From Deltaproteobacteria bacterium (GTDB taxonomy: Bacteria; UBA10199; DSSB01): a stretch of DNA of 64,000 nt. Shown piece by piece: positions 1 through 9,002 of the stretch (its first letter is position 1; each line of letters opens with the position of its first letter). A program made the position numbers and the translations under genes. The stretch spans positions 62,001-126,000 of the forward strand of contig JACKPJ010000002.1 of NCBI GenBank assembly GCA_024233625.1, read 5' to 3'. The notes beneath the pieces were generated by a model. That model worked only from the letters and a program-made list of their open reading frames with translations, was not told the DNA's origin and ran no database searches.

Positions 1-166
1 TGCATCAAAGAGACGATTCGATGAAAAGCAGCCATATAGCCTATCGCAAAATCGGTTTTTTTTCTAATTTTTGTTGTTTGGCTTCCAATGCTAACTCTTT
101 TATCAAAACACCTAGGTCCTTCAGGTAATTTTGATATACTGCCATATTTATACTTTCTTTCTTCAT
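1..166 (-). pseudogene. Window-edge small protein gene with a frameshift at an A8 run
   Basis: Reading leftward from an ATG at 166, the frame encodes 41 residues (MKKESINMAVYQNYL...) and stops just after an A8 run (plus-strand T56-T63). Adding one A lets the frame run on to the window edge as ...KKTDFAIGYMAAFHRIVSLM. That ending resembles small bacterial proteins of unknown function that carry a G-x-x-A-(F/Y)-x-x-V-I-S-L-M motif. A second ATG at 145 is an alternative start. The gene may be a pseudogene, a slippage-expressed gene or a sequence error. It lies beside the toxin/immunity genes. The family assignment comes from memory of the motif and is weak. Confidence 0.45.
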
Positions 167-236
167 ACTTATAATCTTTCAAAATATCTTTAGTGATACA
201 TCTCAATATTTGGGATCGAACAATAGCGTGAGAGTT

Positions 237-566
237 TTATAAATCAGGAAACTTTAAAAGTTGCCCAAAGTCTGTTTTCCAAATATCAAGCTCAAATAGA
301 TTTCCATCATCGTCTACATTTAAAGAAGCAATAACAGAAACACCATCTGAATCCGTAAACTGAAAATCACTGACCTGCTTTCCCATGCTTCGACCTTCTA
401 TTACTTGACCTTTAGGAAACAGATACAAACTTCCCATTGCTCCATCTTGCATCGGACATACCAATAATTCTTCTTTCCAATTTTTTGGTATGGGCAGTGA
501 AGATTTTTCTATTAAAATTTCTAAAAGCTTTTCTTCTTCTGGCGTTGCTTTTCTATTTAACTCCAT
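237..566 (-). CDS. DUF6984-like protein, probable immunity protein for the adjacent toxin
   Basis: This 109-residue acidic cytosolic protein has no signal peptide or membrane segment. An N-terminal helix (PEEEKLLEILIEK) is followed by the motif LVCPMQDGAMGSLYLF and a beta-rich C-terminus (VIASLNVDDDGNLFELDIWK). The pattern 'pM-DGaMGSL' resembles the DUF6984 family, small proteins often found next to polymorphic toxins. Its start overlaps the 3' end of the upstream toxin gene by 14 bp, which suggests translational coupling as expected for an immunity gene. The immunity role is inferred from position, and the family name is from memory. Confidence 0.55.
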   Translation of the reverse strand: MELNRKATPEEEKLLEILIEKSSLPIPKNWKEELLVCPMQDGAMGSLYLFPKGQVIEGRSMGKQVSDFQFTDSDGVSVIASLNVDDDGNLFELDIWKTDFGQLLKFPDL

Positions 567-1647
567 GGATCCTACCTATATTAAATGTCCTATCGGGTAA
601 CTTGAACACAGTATACTGTATTTTTTGTCCCTCAATTTCAACAATGTAATTGAACGGCTTTCCTGTCACTATTTTAGAAGATACTGTTTTAAAGTGTTTT
701 TGTATGGTGGATTGTGCTAAAGATCTATCTAAACCTAAAGCATCTATGTGACGAAAAACATGAGAAACTTGGTTTTCATTCTTACCAAATTGAGTATTAA
801 CCTGACTTCCCTCATTGATTTTTTTATCAGATATGGAATCTTTAGGACTCTTAGACTTATTTGATTCAGCCTTAGCTTGGGTTTTACTATTTCCAACACT
901 TTCCTTTGCCCGACTTTCTATATACTGCTTTTGCGCATCGGTATAGGTTGTTAAGTGACCGGTCATCGAAAGAGCTCCTGCACCGGCAATTGTAGCACCC
1001 GCGGCTAGACCTGGGCCTGCAACGATGGTGCAAGCTCCTGCTGTGCCCACTTCGCAGGCTGTAGATCCACTCATCATTGATTCGCCACCTACCATCAAGG
1101 CTGTATCACCAATCACACCCATTGCAGAACCATCAATGCGCCCCTTCCAATAAGTTGACTCACTACCGGCATGCACACGCTGAACATTAAAAGCCTCCGC
1201 AACGGCATCCCCAATCGGTGTCATTGGATTAATTCCATCACCAAAACCCGAGGCATAAGTCAGGCCTTCTTTCAAATCTTTTTTACCGGATTGATACCCC
1301 GCACGATAATGCGGACTCTCGATCAAAGGATTTTTTATACCCAAAGCATCAGCTGCTTGATTGCGAAGTTCTGTTACAGGAAAAGTCAAACCTTCGATAT
1401 AACCGTGAGCCGAATCTGCCTTGGCCTTTAAATTGTCCCAAGTGTTAGGCTCAGGTTTGTTATTTTTTTCGAGTTTTTGTAGTTTTGATTGAGGATTTGT
1501 TTCTTGATCAAAAACAGGAGGTGCAGGACTGAAGTCTGGCTTTTCAACAGGGCTATAATCCTGTTGAACAGGACCAAGCGATGAATCCACAGAATATGAA
1601 TTTTGCGAAACTCCCTGCGTCGCAGATGTTGATTTTGACTGAGTCAT
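553..1647 (-). CDS. Polymorphic toxin 1, unknown (possibly RNase-like) C-terminal domain
   Basis: This 364-residue protein has no N-terminal signal peptide. Residues 1-250 match the toxin at 2410-3462 almost throughout. They comprise a disordered Pro/Gln-rich head, a conserved block (FPVTELRNQAADALGIKNP, then YRAGYQSGKKDLKEGLTYA) and a Gly/Ala-rich hydrophobic pre-toxin stretch (GACTIVAGPGLAAGATIAGA). The last ~75 residues, from FGKNENQVSHVFRHI to the end, are unique. Their order of a His-containing helix, then paired strands (FNYIVEIEGQKIQYTVFKL) recalls BECR-fold RNase toxins; that is an inference. The overlapping downstream gene is the presumed immunity partner. How the toxin is exported is not visible. 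Confidence 0.7.
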   Translation of the reverse strand: MTQSKSTSATQGVSQNSYSVDSSLGPVQQDYSPVEKPDFSPAPPVFDQETNPQSKLQKLEKNNKPEPNTWDNLKAKADSAHGYIEGLTFPVTELRNQAADALGIKNPLIESPHYRAGYQSGKKDLKEGLTYASGFGDGINPMTPIGDAVAEAFNVQRVHAGSESTYWKGRIDGSAMGVIGDTALMVGGESMMSGSTACEVGTAGACTIVAGPGLAAGATIAGAGALSMTGHLTTYTDAQKQYIESRAKESVGNSKTQAKAESNKSKSPKDSISDKKINEGSQVNTQFGKNENQVSHVFRHIDALGLDRSLAQSTIQKHFKTVSSKIVTGKPFNYIVEIEGQKIQYTVFKLPDRTFNIGRIHGVK

Positions 1648-1838
1648 TGAAATAGATTCCTTCTGCTTATTTTATCTATAATTTATTTAAGCGCAGTTTA
1701 TATGCCAAAAAAAAACCTAAAATTTAAAGTGGCATTTTAACTGATTTTTAATGAGTTTTTGAGAGGGAGCACTAAGTACATATAATTTTTAAGTAAGAAA
1801 GAGTTCGATTTTCGGATGGTGCAGTTCGGAAATTGAAC
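891..1838. repeat. Toxin module direct repeat, copy 1
   Basis: This segment matches 2706-3642 closely along its length, with scattered substitutions and small indels. It covers the shared N-terminal part of toxin 1 and about 190 bp of upstream DNA. Similarity ends only four bases before the 52-bp tRNA-Pro-derived repeat at 1843. Both copies lie in the same orientation, as a duplication with C-terminal domain replacement would leave them. Confidence 0.85.
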
Positions 1839-1842
1839 CTTG
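1648..1842 (-). promoter_or_regulatory. Upstream region of toxin 1, conserved with that of toxin 2
   Basis: About 190 bp upstream of toxin 1 is repeated almost exactly upstream of toxin 2 (3463-3642). The shared part includes a long A run and the block around 1751-1800. Conservation in a non-coding stretch points to a common promoter, but no clear -35/-10 pair was identified. Confidence 0.45.
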
Positions 1843-1894
1843 TATAAAATCGGGGTGCCCAGACTCGAACTGGGGACCTCCTGCTCCCAAAGCA
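1843..1894. repeat. Left attachment repeat (3' part of tRNA-Pro)
   Basis: These 52 bp are identical to 10373-10424. Forty-five of them (1850-1894) are the 3' portion of the tRNA-Pro gene, from the anticodon arm through the T arm and acceptor 3' strand to the discriminator base; the rest is the A/T-rich base run just beyond it. A tRNA 3'-end fragment of this kind in direct orientation is the normal mark of integration by a tyrosine recombinase. Confidence 0.9.
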
Positions 1895-2110
1895 TCTATT
1901 TTAGGGAATTCTATTATTCATGTTAGATTACTAATACATTGATTTTGATCAATAAAAACAGGCCTAATTGTGATTTAGGGATATCTACTCAAAAGTCATT
2001 ATTAGGTCACTATAAGGTCAAGTGTCACTCCTTTTGTGGGAAAATAGTAGGAAAATAAATATGACGAATGGGTGTAGAGTGGTTTTTTTGATGTGCTTTG
2101 TATTACTGAG

Positions 2111-2401
2111 TTAATCTTCCGAACAAACTACTTCAAAAAATAACTCCTCGGGTTGCTGATTAAGAAACTCTAATGAACGCTGATAAGCCTCTTCGAGTTC
2201 TAGTTCTGAAAAGTCTACGCTATGTTCTAAACTAGGTTGGATCCCTTTTTCTCTAAGAAAAAAACCATCGATACCTAATATTTGAACCTTTTCTTTATTA
2301 CACGCTTCAATGAGTTCAATCGCTTCTTTTTTAGATAAAATAAACCACCCTCCTGGTTGCAGGATGCCTTTACTTTTAAATAATTCTTTTAGTTTACTCA
2401 T
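2111..2401 (-). CDS. ImmE5-like immunity protein
   Basis: This 96-residue acidic protein starts 8 bp after the E5-type toxin stop codon, in the same direction. The segment KEAIELIEACNKEKVQILGI, followed by DGFF, resembles colicin E5 immunity protein, which has an AAIEVCNEA...ILGIDGG core as I recall it. The remainder (FSELELEEAYQRSLEFL and an acidic end) is helical. In the colicin E5 system the immunity protein occludes the tRNA-mimicking active site of the RNase domain. Function is supported both by the motif and by its place directly behind an E5-like domain. Confidence 0.75.
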   Translation of the reverse strand: MSKLKELFKSKGILQPGGWFILSKKEAIELIEACNKEKVQILGIDGFFLREKGIQPSLEHSVDFSELELEEAYQRSLEFLNQQPEELFFEVVCSED

Positions 2402-2409
2402 ATTTCCCC

Positions 2410-3462
2410 CTATTTAGGAATATAGGCGTTTAAAATAGACGAATCGGGTATCCACTCAGGGTCCAGCCGGTTGCTTACCTGAATAATACTTTTGTCAACC
2501 TGATCTACCACAATATATGAACCATCTTTATTAAAATATGCCGTTGCTTTATTATTATTTGCTTTGTTTAGAGCTTCTCTAATTGCAAAAGGGTTATCTT
2601 TGGTATTCTCAATCGATTTTTTTGTCCATCCTCGCGCTTGCATCTGGTCCCTAATTTTTTTTGGAACATCAAGCTCACCTATTTTAGAGGAATCAGGTTT
2701 ATTTTTTCCAACACTTTCCTTTGCCCGACTTTGTAAATACTGCTTTTGTGCATCAACATAAGTCGTCAGATGACCGGTCATCGAAAGAGCACCTGCCCCT
2801 GCAAGAGTTGCTCCCGCGGCTAAGCCAGGTCCTGCAACAATAGTGCAGGCTCCCGCTGTGCCCACTTCGCAGGCTGCAGAGCCATCTATCATTGTGCCAC
2901 CACCGGCCATCAAGGCACCATCAACTAGAACTCCTGCCGCAGAACCATCGATGCGCCCCTTCCAATAAGTTGACTCACTACCGACATGAACACGCTGAAC
3001 ATTAAAAGTTTCCGCAACAGCATCACCAATCGGTGTCATTGGATTGATACCATCACCAAAACCCGAGGCATAAGTCAGGCCTTCTTTCAAATCATTTTTA
3101 CCGGATTGATATCCTGCACGATAATGAGGACTCTCAATCAAAGGATTTTTTATACCTAGAGCATCGGCTGCTTGATTGCGCAATTCCGTCACAGGAAAAG
3201 TCAAACCTTCGATATAACCGTGAGCCGAATCTGCCTTGGCCTTTAAATTGTCCCAAGTGTTAGGCTCAGCTTTGTTATTTTTTTCGAGTTTTTGTAGTTT
3301 TGACTGAGGAGATGTTTGTTCATTAAATATAGGAGGTGCAGGACTGAAGTCTGTCTTTTCATCAGAAGTGAAATCTTGTTGAACAGGACCAAGTGATGAA
3401 TCAACAGAATATGAATTTTGCGAAACTCCTTGTAGTAGCGAACTTGAATTGGATTCAGACAT
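2410..3462 (-). CDS. Polymorphic toxin 2 with colicin E5-type RNase domain
   Basis: This 350-residue protein shares its N-terminal ~250 residues with toxin 1, including the FPVTELRNQAADALGIKNP block and the Gly/Ala-rich pre-toxin segment. The C-terminal ~95 residues are different: IRDQMQARGWTKKSIENT, then an NP turn, KATAYFNKDGSYIVVDQ and IIQVSNRLDPEWIPDS. This follows the colicin E5 ribonuclease family pattern (RGWT...NP...aty...G.YvvvD..t..viQvSdr.dp.W.pd). E5 cleaves tRNAs carrying queuine anticodons (Tyr, His, Asn, Asp). An ImmE5-like gene follows directly. Export route is unknown; there is no signal peptide. Confidence 0.8.
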   Translation of the reverse strand: MSESNSSSLLQGVSQNSYSVDSSLGPVQQDFTSDEKTDFSPAPPIFNEQTSPQSKLQKLEKNNKAEPNTWDNLKAKADSAHGYIEGLTFPVTELRNQAADALGIKNPLIESPHYRAGYQSGKNDLKEGLTYASGFGDGINPMTPIGDAVAETFNVQRVHVGSESTYWKGRIDGSAAGVLVDGALMAGGGTMIDGSAACEVGTAGACTIVAGPGLAAGATLAGAGALSMTGHLTTYVDAQKQYLQSRAKESVGKNKPDSSKIGELDVPKKIRDQMQARGWTKKSIENTKDNPFAIREALNKANNNKATAYFNKDGSYIVVDQVDKSIIQVSNRLDPEWIPDSSILNAYIPK

Positions 3463-3642
3463 AAATCCCTCCTGCCTATTTTACCTATATTTATAGGTGC
3501 AGTTTATATGCCAAAAAAAACCTAAAATTTAAAGCGGCATTTTGCTGATTTTTAATGAGTTTTTGAGAGGGAGCACTAAGTACATATAATTTTTAAGTAA
3601 GAAAGAGTTCGATTATTGGATGGTGGTGTTCGGAAATTGAAC
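2706..3642. repeat. Toxin module direct repeat, copy 2
   Basis: This is the partner of 891-1838: the shared N-terminal coding part of toxin 2 and its upstream region. Beyond 3642 the two copies lose similarity. Confidence 0.85.
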
Positions 3643-3688
3643 TCTTAGCTCATGCGATGTCTCTAAACGTTTACATTTTTTGAAAATA

Positions 3689-3820
3689 CTAGACCCCAAT
3701 TTTCACTTTCATTTCGCTAATTTCTAAATACCAGGGGTCTAGAATAAGTTATTTAATTACAATAAGTTAAGTCCTGATTTTCGTTTCTCGTCCCCTGGAC
3801 CCCGTATTAGAGCGGGGTCT
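3689..3820. repeat. Two palindromic CTAGACCCC/GGGGTCTAG hairpin elements
   Basis: The gap 3463-3896 has no gene. Beyond the toxin 2 upstream block it holds two related inverted repeats: CTAGACCCC at 3689-3697 with GGGGTCTAG at 3734-3742, and GACCCCG at 3798-3804 with CGGGGTC at 3813-3819 around an 8-nt loop. They resemble REP-like or other intergenic palindromes. No T run follows, so neither is a convincing terminator. Confidence 0.5.
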
Positions 3821-3896
3821 AGAAATTGATAGAGCTAAAAGAGTCGTCTAATACTCTAATACATAGTTGTATCATTGACCTGAGCCCAAAATACAG

Positions 3897-4446
3897 TCAT
3901 GAAGCACTATGAATAGAACGGACTAAAGCGCCGATTGCATCCTTTAATAAACGAGCTATTTCTGGGTTTGCGGCAATTTCGTTTATGTCGAGGTTTTTAT
4001 CAATAAACGGAAAAAGTAACGGATGCTTCCTCCACAATGCGTCCTAGCATTACCGAAATCGTTTCTTTAAGTGAAGCCTGAGCAAAAGTCGAACGTGCGG
4101 ATGTGTTAAATAAAGCAACGGGTTTCTCGACTAATTCGCCACTGCCCACTATCCAATCTAAAGCATTTTTTAATGTGCCTGGTACACCGTGGGCATATTC
4201 CGGACTTGAGATGATCACAGCATGAGAATTTTTTAATTGATTACGAAAATCGAGTACCGCCGATATCTTGGAGTCATCCAAATCAGGGTTAAAATGTGGT
4301 AGCTCACCCAGGTTTTGGTATAGCTTAATCTCGACTTCTTTTGGAGCTAACAAAGCCGCGGCTTGTAACAGCCTGGTATTGGATGATGCCGCTCGTAGAC
4401 TTCCGGAAATTGCGAGGATTTGGATTGTAGTTTGACAAGAAGTCAT
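3897..4446 (-). pseudogene. NADPH-dependent FMN reductase (ChrR/YieF-like), frameshifted
   Basis: The N-terminal part carries the flavodoxin-fold FMN-binding motif ISGSLRAASSNTRL and the family signature SSPEYAHGVPGTLKNALDW, so it is an NADPH-dependent FMN reductase of about 180 residues. The frame stops early after EEASVTFSVY. Removing one base from the A5 run at 4011-4015 restores ...VTFPFIDKNLDINEIAANP and a normal end at 3897. The ATG at 4446 fits the family start better than an upstream one at 4470, which overlaps the neighbouring gene. No good ribosome-binding site is seen. It is probably inactive cargo inside the island. Confidence 0.75.
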
Positions 4447-4448
4447 TT

Positions 4449-7400
4449 TTAATTGTTTTGTTTTTCCCATTTTTCTTTGAGTTCTAGGATGGAGGTATTT
4501 CTTTTTATAAGATTATCAAAAATAATCTCTACCTGTTTTTTTTCTTTTTTAGAGAAGCTAAGTAATTGTTCAGCTAACTCATAAAGGTTGTTAGCAATAT
4601 TTAAACCTAAAGGATACTCTGATAAAAATAGCAGCCACTCTAAAAAATCATCTTCTTTATTATTTTCTTTTAGAAATAGTAAAATGTCCCCATTGTTATA
4701 ATTAGGCCACCAGTACATTTGCAAAACTTGTTTTTCATGTTTCTTAAAAAACTGCCTCTCAACCTCTAGGCAAGTTTTCCAAAGATCAAAGCATTCCTCA
4801 AATTTAGCTTCTATATTATCATTAATAAAGTGATAAATATCTTTAAAGACTTCATTTTGATACTGATGAGTTGCAAGATTTAAGTACTTAAGAGAAATTT
4901 CAAAATTTTTATTAAAATCTTCTGGTTTCTCATTTTTTGGCAATACATAAAACTCACATGCCAATTGCTTTTTTAGATTTTCGTGGCCTGACAAAACCAG
5001 TTTTTCTAACTGATCTTTGAAAGACTTATTATCAAATGAACTTAAGTCATCGTAATAACCTGGGACTTTCCATTGCCATTTTTGATAAGAAAATTTTCTA
5101 AACTCAGCAAAATAAATAAACAATCGACTTGCTTTGACTTGAACTTCCACATGGCAATTCAAAATAGTTTGAATTAACTTTTGTGCTTCAGAAGTGTTTA
5201 AAGCTCGTATATGATTAAATGGAGAGATTACGCTCTCTGCCATTGCTTTTTGAACTAAAGGTGGAGCACTTTCTACTTCTTGTAAAAGACTAAAAGCTAA
5301 GCTTTCTATTCTTTTTGCCATAATGAAAGTCTGCTCAGGATCAACGTTAAAAATAATTCATCTTGACTATCTGGTTTAAGTATCAAGCGAGCCCTTGCTA
5401 AAGCAGTTAATGGAAAACACGCCATATGTTTAACATACCAATTTTCATCGTTTATTAACTTTTCTGTTAGCTCTATTAGGTTTGGAATTAAGTCTCTGCT
5501 TTCGATAGTTAAACAGTGTTTTAAGGCCCGTGCGCACCAGCCTCTAACTGATTGACTAGGCATTTCACCTTTTTTCAATTTGTGAATATTGATTATATTC
5601 AGAGTTAGGACCATTCGGGTCTTTAGAAGGCAAATATGGATCTGGATCGTTAATAAATGCTTTGATAATTTCTAAGGCTTGATTTGTATATTTATGACGA
5701 GCAAGTCGATCTGCAAACTTAACAAACGCTTCTCTTGCTTCTGGTTCAGTAAACTTTTCTCTTATTTTTTCATTATCAAATTTAAAAGATTTTAATAAAG
5801 GATTAACAAATTTTGCATTTATTTTTTAATAATAAATCAGGATCTTCTTCAGCATCATTGATGTTATGTTTAAAAAAACCATAACTGAGTAAAAGTTGCT
5901 CATTTTTTGAAAGCTGTTCTTTATTTTCCAGAGTTCGCAAAATGTCCAAGCCTTTATCAAAGTCTATTTTTGATATTTCTTGAATTAAAGTTGCGATTTC
6001 ATAAACAGAGTCAAACTCTTTTATAAAATAGGAACTAGAGATAAACTTTTATAAATTTTTAGGGCAAAATCAAAATCACTCTTTAACAAGTTGCGAATAT
6101 TTTCGATAATATTTCGAAATGGAAAAAAGTTTCTATAGTAATCAGGGTTTTCTAACCAAGATACTAATTTTTCTTTAGCTTGCTGAGAACCATCTCTTGC
6201 CATCTGAGAGATGAGTTTTCAACAGTAGGAGTAGAAGGAATTTTGAACTCTTCGAGATAAATATTAATTAGCTTCCATTTTTGATCATTAGAAAACTCGT
6301 TTTCTTTACGTCTAATTTGTTGATAAATCAGTTCAGCTTTTGAAGGTATCCCTTTTCGAAATAAAATAAATTTTTTAAGTATCTCAAAAGCTTCATTGCT
6401 TACTTTAAGATTTTTATCTTGATACCTTTTTAGGATAATTGAAATTACTGCCCGGCTAAGGAAGTCCGGACGCCCCTTGTTAATTTCTTTCTTTTCTGTA
6501 GAAATACAGTTTTCTTTTATAAACTTCCATGCTCGTTGTGAATCTTCCTCGTAATAACTTTTCAAGGCTCCTTCTATACAATGCACAAAGTTTCTATCAA
6601 CAACAGTATAGGTATCTCCTACAGAGACAGAGGTGCTTCCAATTTCTTCCCAACCTTCAAAACAAAATTTTTCATCGTATCTTTTGTAAAAAGCGTCAAA
6701 TTGATCTGAAATTACTTGAGTAAAAGCTAAAACTCTTGATTCAGTTTGATCGAAGGGTTTTATAAGATAGTCTTTAACTATTGAGAAGATGTCTGAAGGA
6801 GTGTAATGTTCATGGCCATTAGAGTCTGTGATAAGGTTAAAAGTCTTAGTAATGAACTTATAAATTTGGGTTTTTAGTGATGGGCGTGCAGACTCATTAA
6901 TAATTATTAAGAGCTTGCAAACTTCTTTCTTCTCATAATTAATGCGACTATTATTTCGAATATAAAAAAAATCTCTAGTGTTATCAGAAAGAATTTTTTC
7001 TACGATCTCATATGCATCGTCTATATATGATTGATCTAATTCAAGAATCTTTCGAGTTAATTTGATTGCTTCTATTTTAAAAAAATCAATAGAATAGAAA
7101 CCATGAAGATTTGTAATGTTTTTTTTGATGAACTCGATAATGTATTGAGCATTATCATTATGATTTATATTTTTGATAAAAATCCCAATTACTTTACCAA
7201 AAAATCCCAATTTTTTACTTGCTAACCACAGTGAATCATTCTTTTTAAGCTCAATATTTTTTTTCTTCTCAATTTCATTTAAAACAAAAGAATGGATGGC
7301 TGGGTTGGTCGAAATAAATGCTACATCATTGTTAGATAGTTTGTGTTGTGCGTATAATTTTACTTTATGAGCTTTGAGTTTTTTGACAATGCTTACTTGC

Positions 7401-8053
7401 TCCTCATCATACTTACTTTCATCGTCTACAATATCATCTACTCTTTTATTAATTCTATTAAGAATATCTCGCTTAAAGAACTTCGCTCCTTTAGTTGATT
7501 TTTCAAAAATCTCCTTCACAAAAATAGTATTTACAATATCTTCCAGTCTCCTTTTGGGAAGCCAAAATTTAGGCGCAACAAAATCTGTAAATAAATTATA
7601 AGCTAACTTCTCATTAAATGCCGGGGTAGCTTCCCAAAATTTAACTTGAGGTAATAACTTGATTTCTGCAGAACTAAATTTCTTTTGAGTAAAAATTTTT
7701 TTATTAAATAGAGAATCATATTCAACAAATTTGATCGCTTCTTTTAATTCTGGGCTTACTTTAAGGCAGATAATTAACACTTCATCATTAAATGATACGC
7801 AATCCTTTTGTAGTAAGTTAGCTAATATTTTTTTTAAATTAGAAAAGCTAAATGCTCTTTTTCTTGCCTTAGATTCGCAGATAACTTTATGCCCATCTTT
7901 AAATACCAAATTAAAATCTTGGAATTTAGGAGCTTCAAGGTGAATGTAATCAAAACTCTCATAACCTAAATATTGCATAAAAAGAGAAATAGCTGCCCAA
8001 TCTTGTGCAAATATTCCTGATTGATTTGATTGACCTGGGTTATTCATTGTCAT
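4449..8053 (-). pseudogene. Very large protein: N-terminal PD-(D/E)XK-like domain plus long helical region, broken by five frameshifts
   Basis: The first 629 residues are one open frame (8053-6164). The N-terminal ~100 residues (GIFAQDWAAISLFMQYL, then DFNLVFKDGHKVICESKA) give a GxxxQ...D...ExK pattern like PD-(D/E)XK nucleases. The rest is long helical sequence resembling HEAT-type or TPR-type scaffolds. Coding continues through four more reading-frame segments to the stop at 4449. Single-base changes in short homopolymers at about 6216-6219, 6021-6024, 5822-5827, 5570-5575 and 5315 rejoin all of it into about 1,200 residues. The start overlaps the upstream nuclease gene, so the two were translated together. 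If the last junction is a real gene boundary, 4449-5321 could be a separate gene. No known family was recognised. Confidence 0.65.
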
Positions 8054-8972
8054 TCCCAGTTACTTTTATAGAATCAAATTTTATATCCTCATCTAGTTTT
8101 GAATTAGCATTTTCTAAACTAACATTAAATAATTCTTGACATTCTCTTTTAAAAAAAACTTTCTGCTCTTTTAGAAGAACATCTTTATTTTGATTCAAAT
8201 TTTTGTTTGCAATAACCCCTCGACGTGCACAGTCATCAATAAATTTGTTTACTAAGCTATATACTATATCGCTGCCTTTCTCAGAGGCTAGACGAACGGT
8301 TTCAAGTAATTCTAAATAGGTATAACGAATTGGCATTTCAAAATCAGTAGAGCCCAAATTAAAATTATTGATTATTCCTCTAATATAATCCTGGATAACA
8401 GTTTCTAGAACTGTACTACTATAAAGGAGAGGAGTATTTTGATATGGATGACTATGCTCAAGAATTACACTTTTCAAATAACTTTCAAATTCATTTAATT
8501 TGTAGCCAGAATTTCTGATTCCGTAATTCTCAAAACACTCTTCAAGTACCCTTTTTTTGTTGTAGCCCAATTTGTTTTTTCTTTTTTTTCCTTGAACAAA
8601 AGTAATATCATCTAGTAACTCCCTCATTGCTATGCCATTACGAGGCTGTACAATGTAGGCCGTAACGCTTTCCTCTTTTAATTCCCTAATAAAAGCTAGG
8701 TTTGCAACAATTACTTCGCCGATTTTTTTATAACCACCATTGATAAAGTTATCTCCGGTTTTTACTTCATATATATGATGTTCACCATTTATGAATTGCA
8801 ACTTCAGATCTATAGATTGCCCATTATTCCCAAAACTGAAGTCAATAAAGCCAGACTTTAATTTTTTTTTAAGAAGAAAATCCAACACCTTAAGTAACGA
8901 AAATTTATCTTGATATGCAAAACCTTTTCTTGTTCTTTGTATAATTGCGGTCATAAGTGTAGAAGCTGTCAT
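8040..8972 (-). CDS. DUF4297-like (Cap4-type) nuclease-fold protein
   Basis: This 310-residue protein begins RTRKGFAYQDKFSLLKVLDF, followed by FIDFSFGNNGQSIDLKL and HHIYEVKTGDNF. The order GfaYQ, D and then E-V-K matches the DUF4297/PD-(D/E)XK endonuclease domain known from Cap4 effectors of CBASS systems. No SAVED sensor domain is visible; the C-terminal half is helical and unrecognised. The gene overlaps the start of the very large gene by 14 bp and follows an HTH gene by 30 bp, forming an operon. A role in DNA or RNA cleavage during defence is inferred from fold and context. Confidence 0.6.
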   Translation of the reverse strand: MTASTLMTAIIQRTRKGFAYQDKFSLLKVLDFLLKKKLKSGFIDFSFGNNGQSIDLKLQFINGEHHIYEVKTGDNFINGGYKKIGEVIVANLAFIRELKEESVTAYIVQPRNGIAMRELLDDITFVQGKKRKNKLGYNKKRVLEECFENYGIRNSGYKLNEFESYLKSVILEHSHPYQNTPLLYSSTVLETVIQDYIRGIINNFNLGSTDFEMPIRYTYLELLETVRLASEKGSDIVYSLVNKFIDDCARRGVIANKNLNQNKDVLLKEQKVFFKRECQELFNVSLENANSKLDEDIKFDSIKVTGNDNE

Positions 8973-9002
8973 AATGTAATATTTGTTTGTATTGACACTA
9001 TT

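Noticed and set aside
1895..2110. Integrase remnant at the left end of the island
   Set aside because: A short A-rich string near 2037 resembles the sequence after the integrase fragment (10314), but no coding similarity can be shown.
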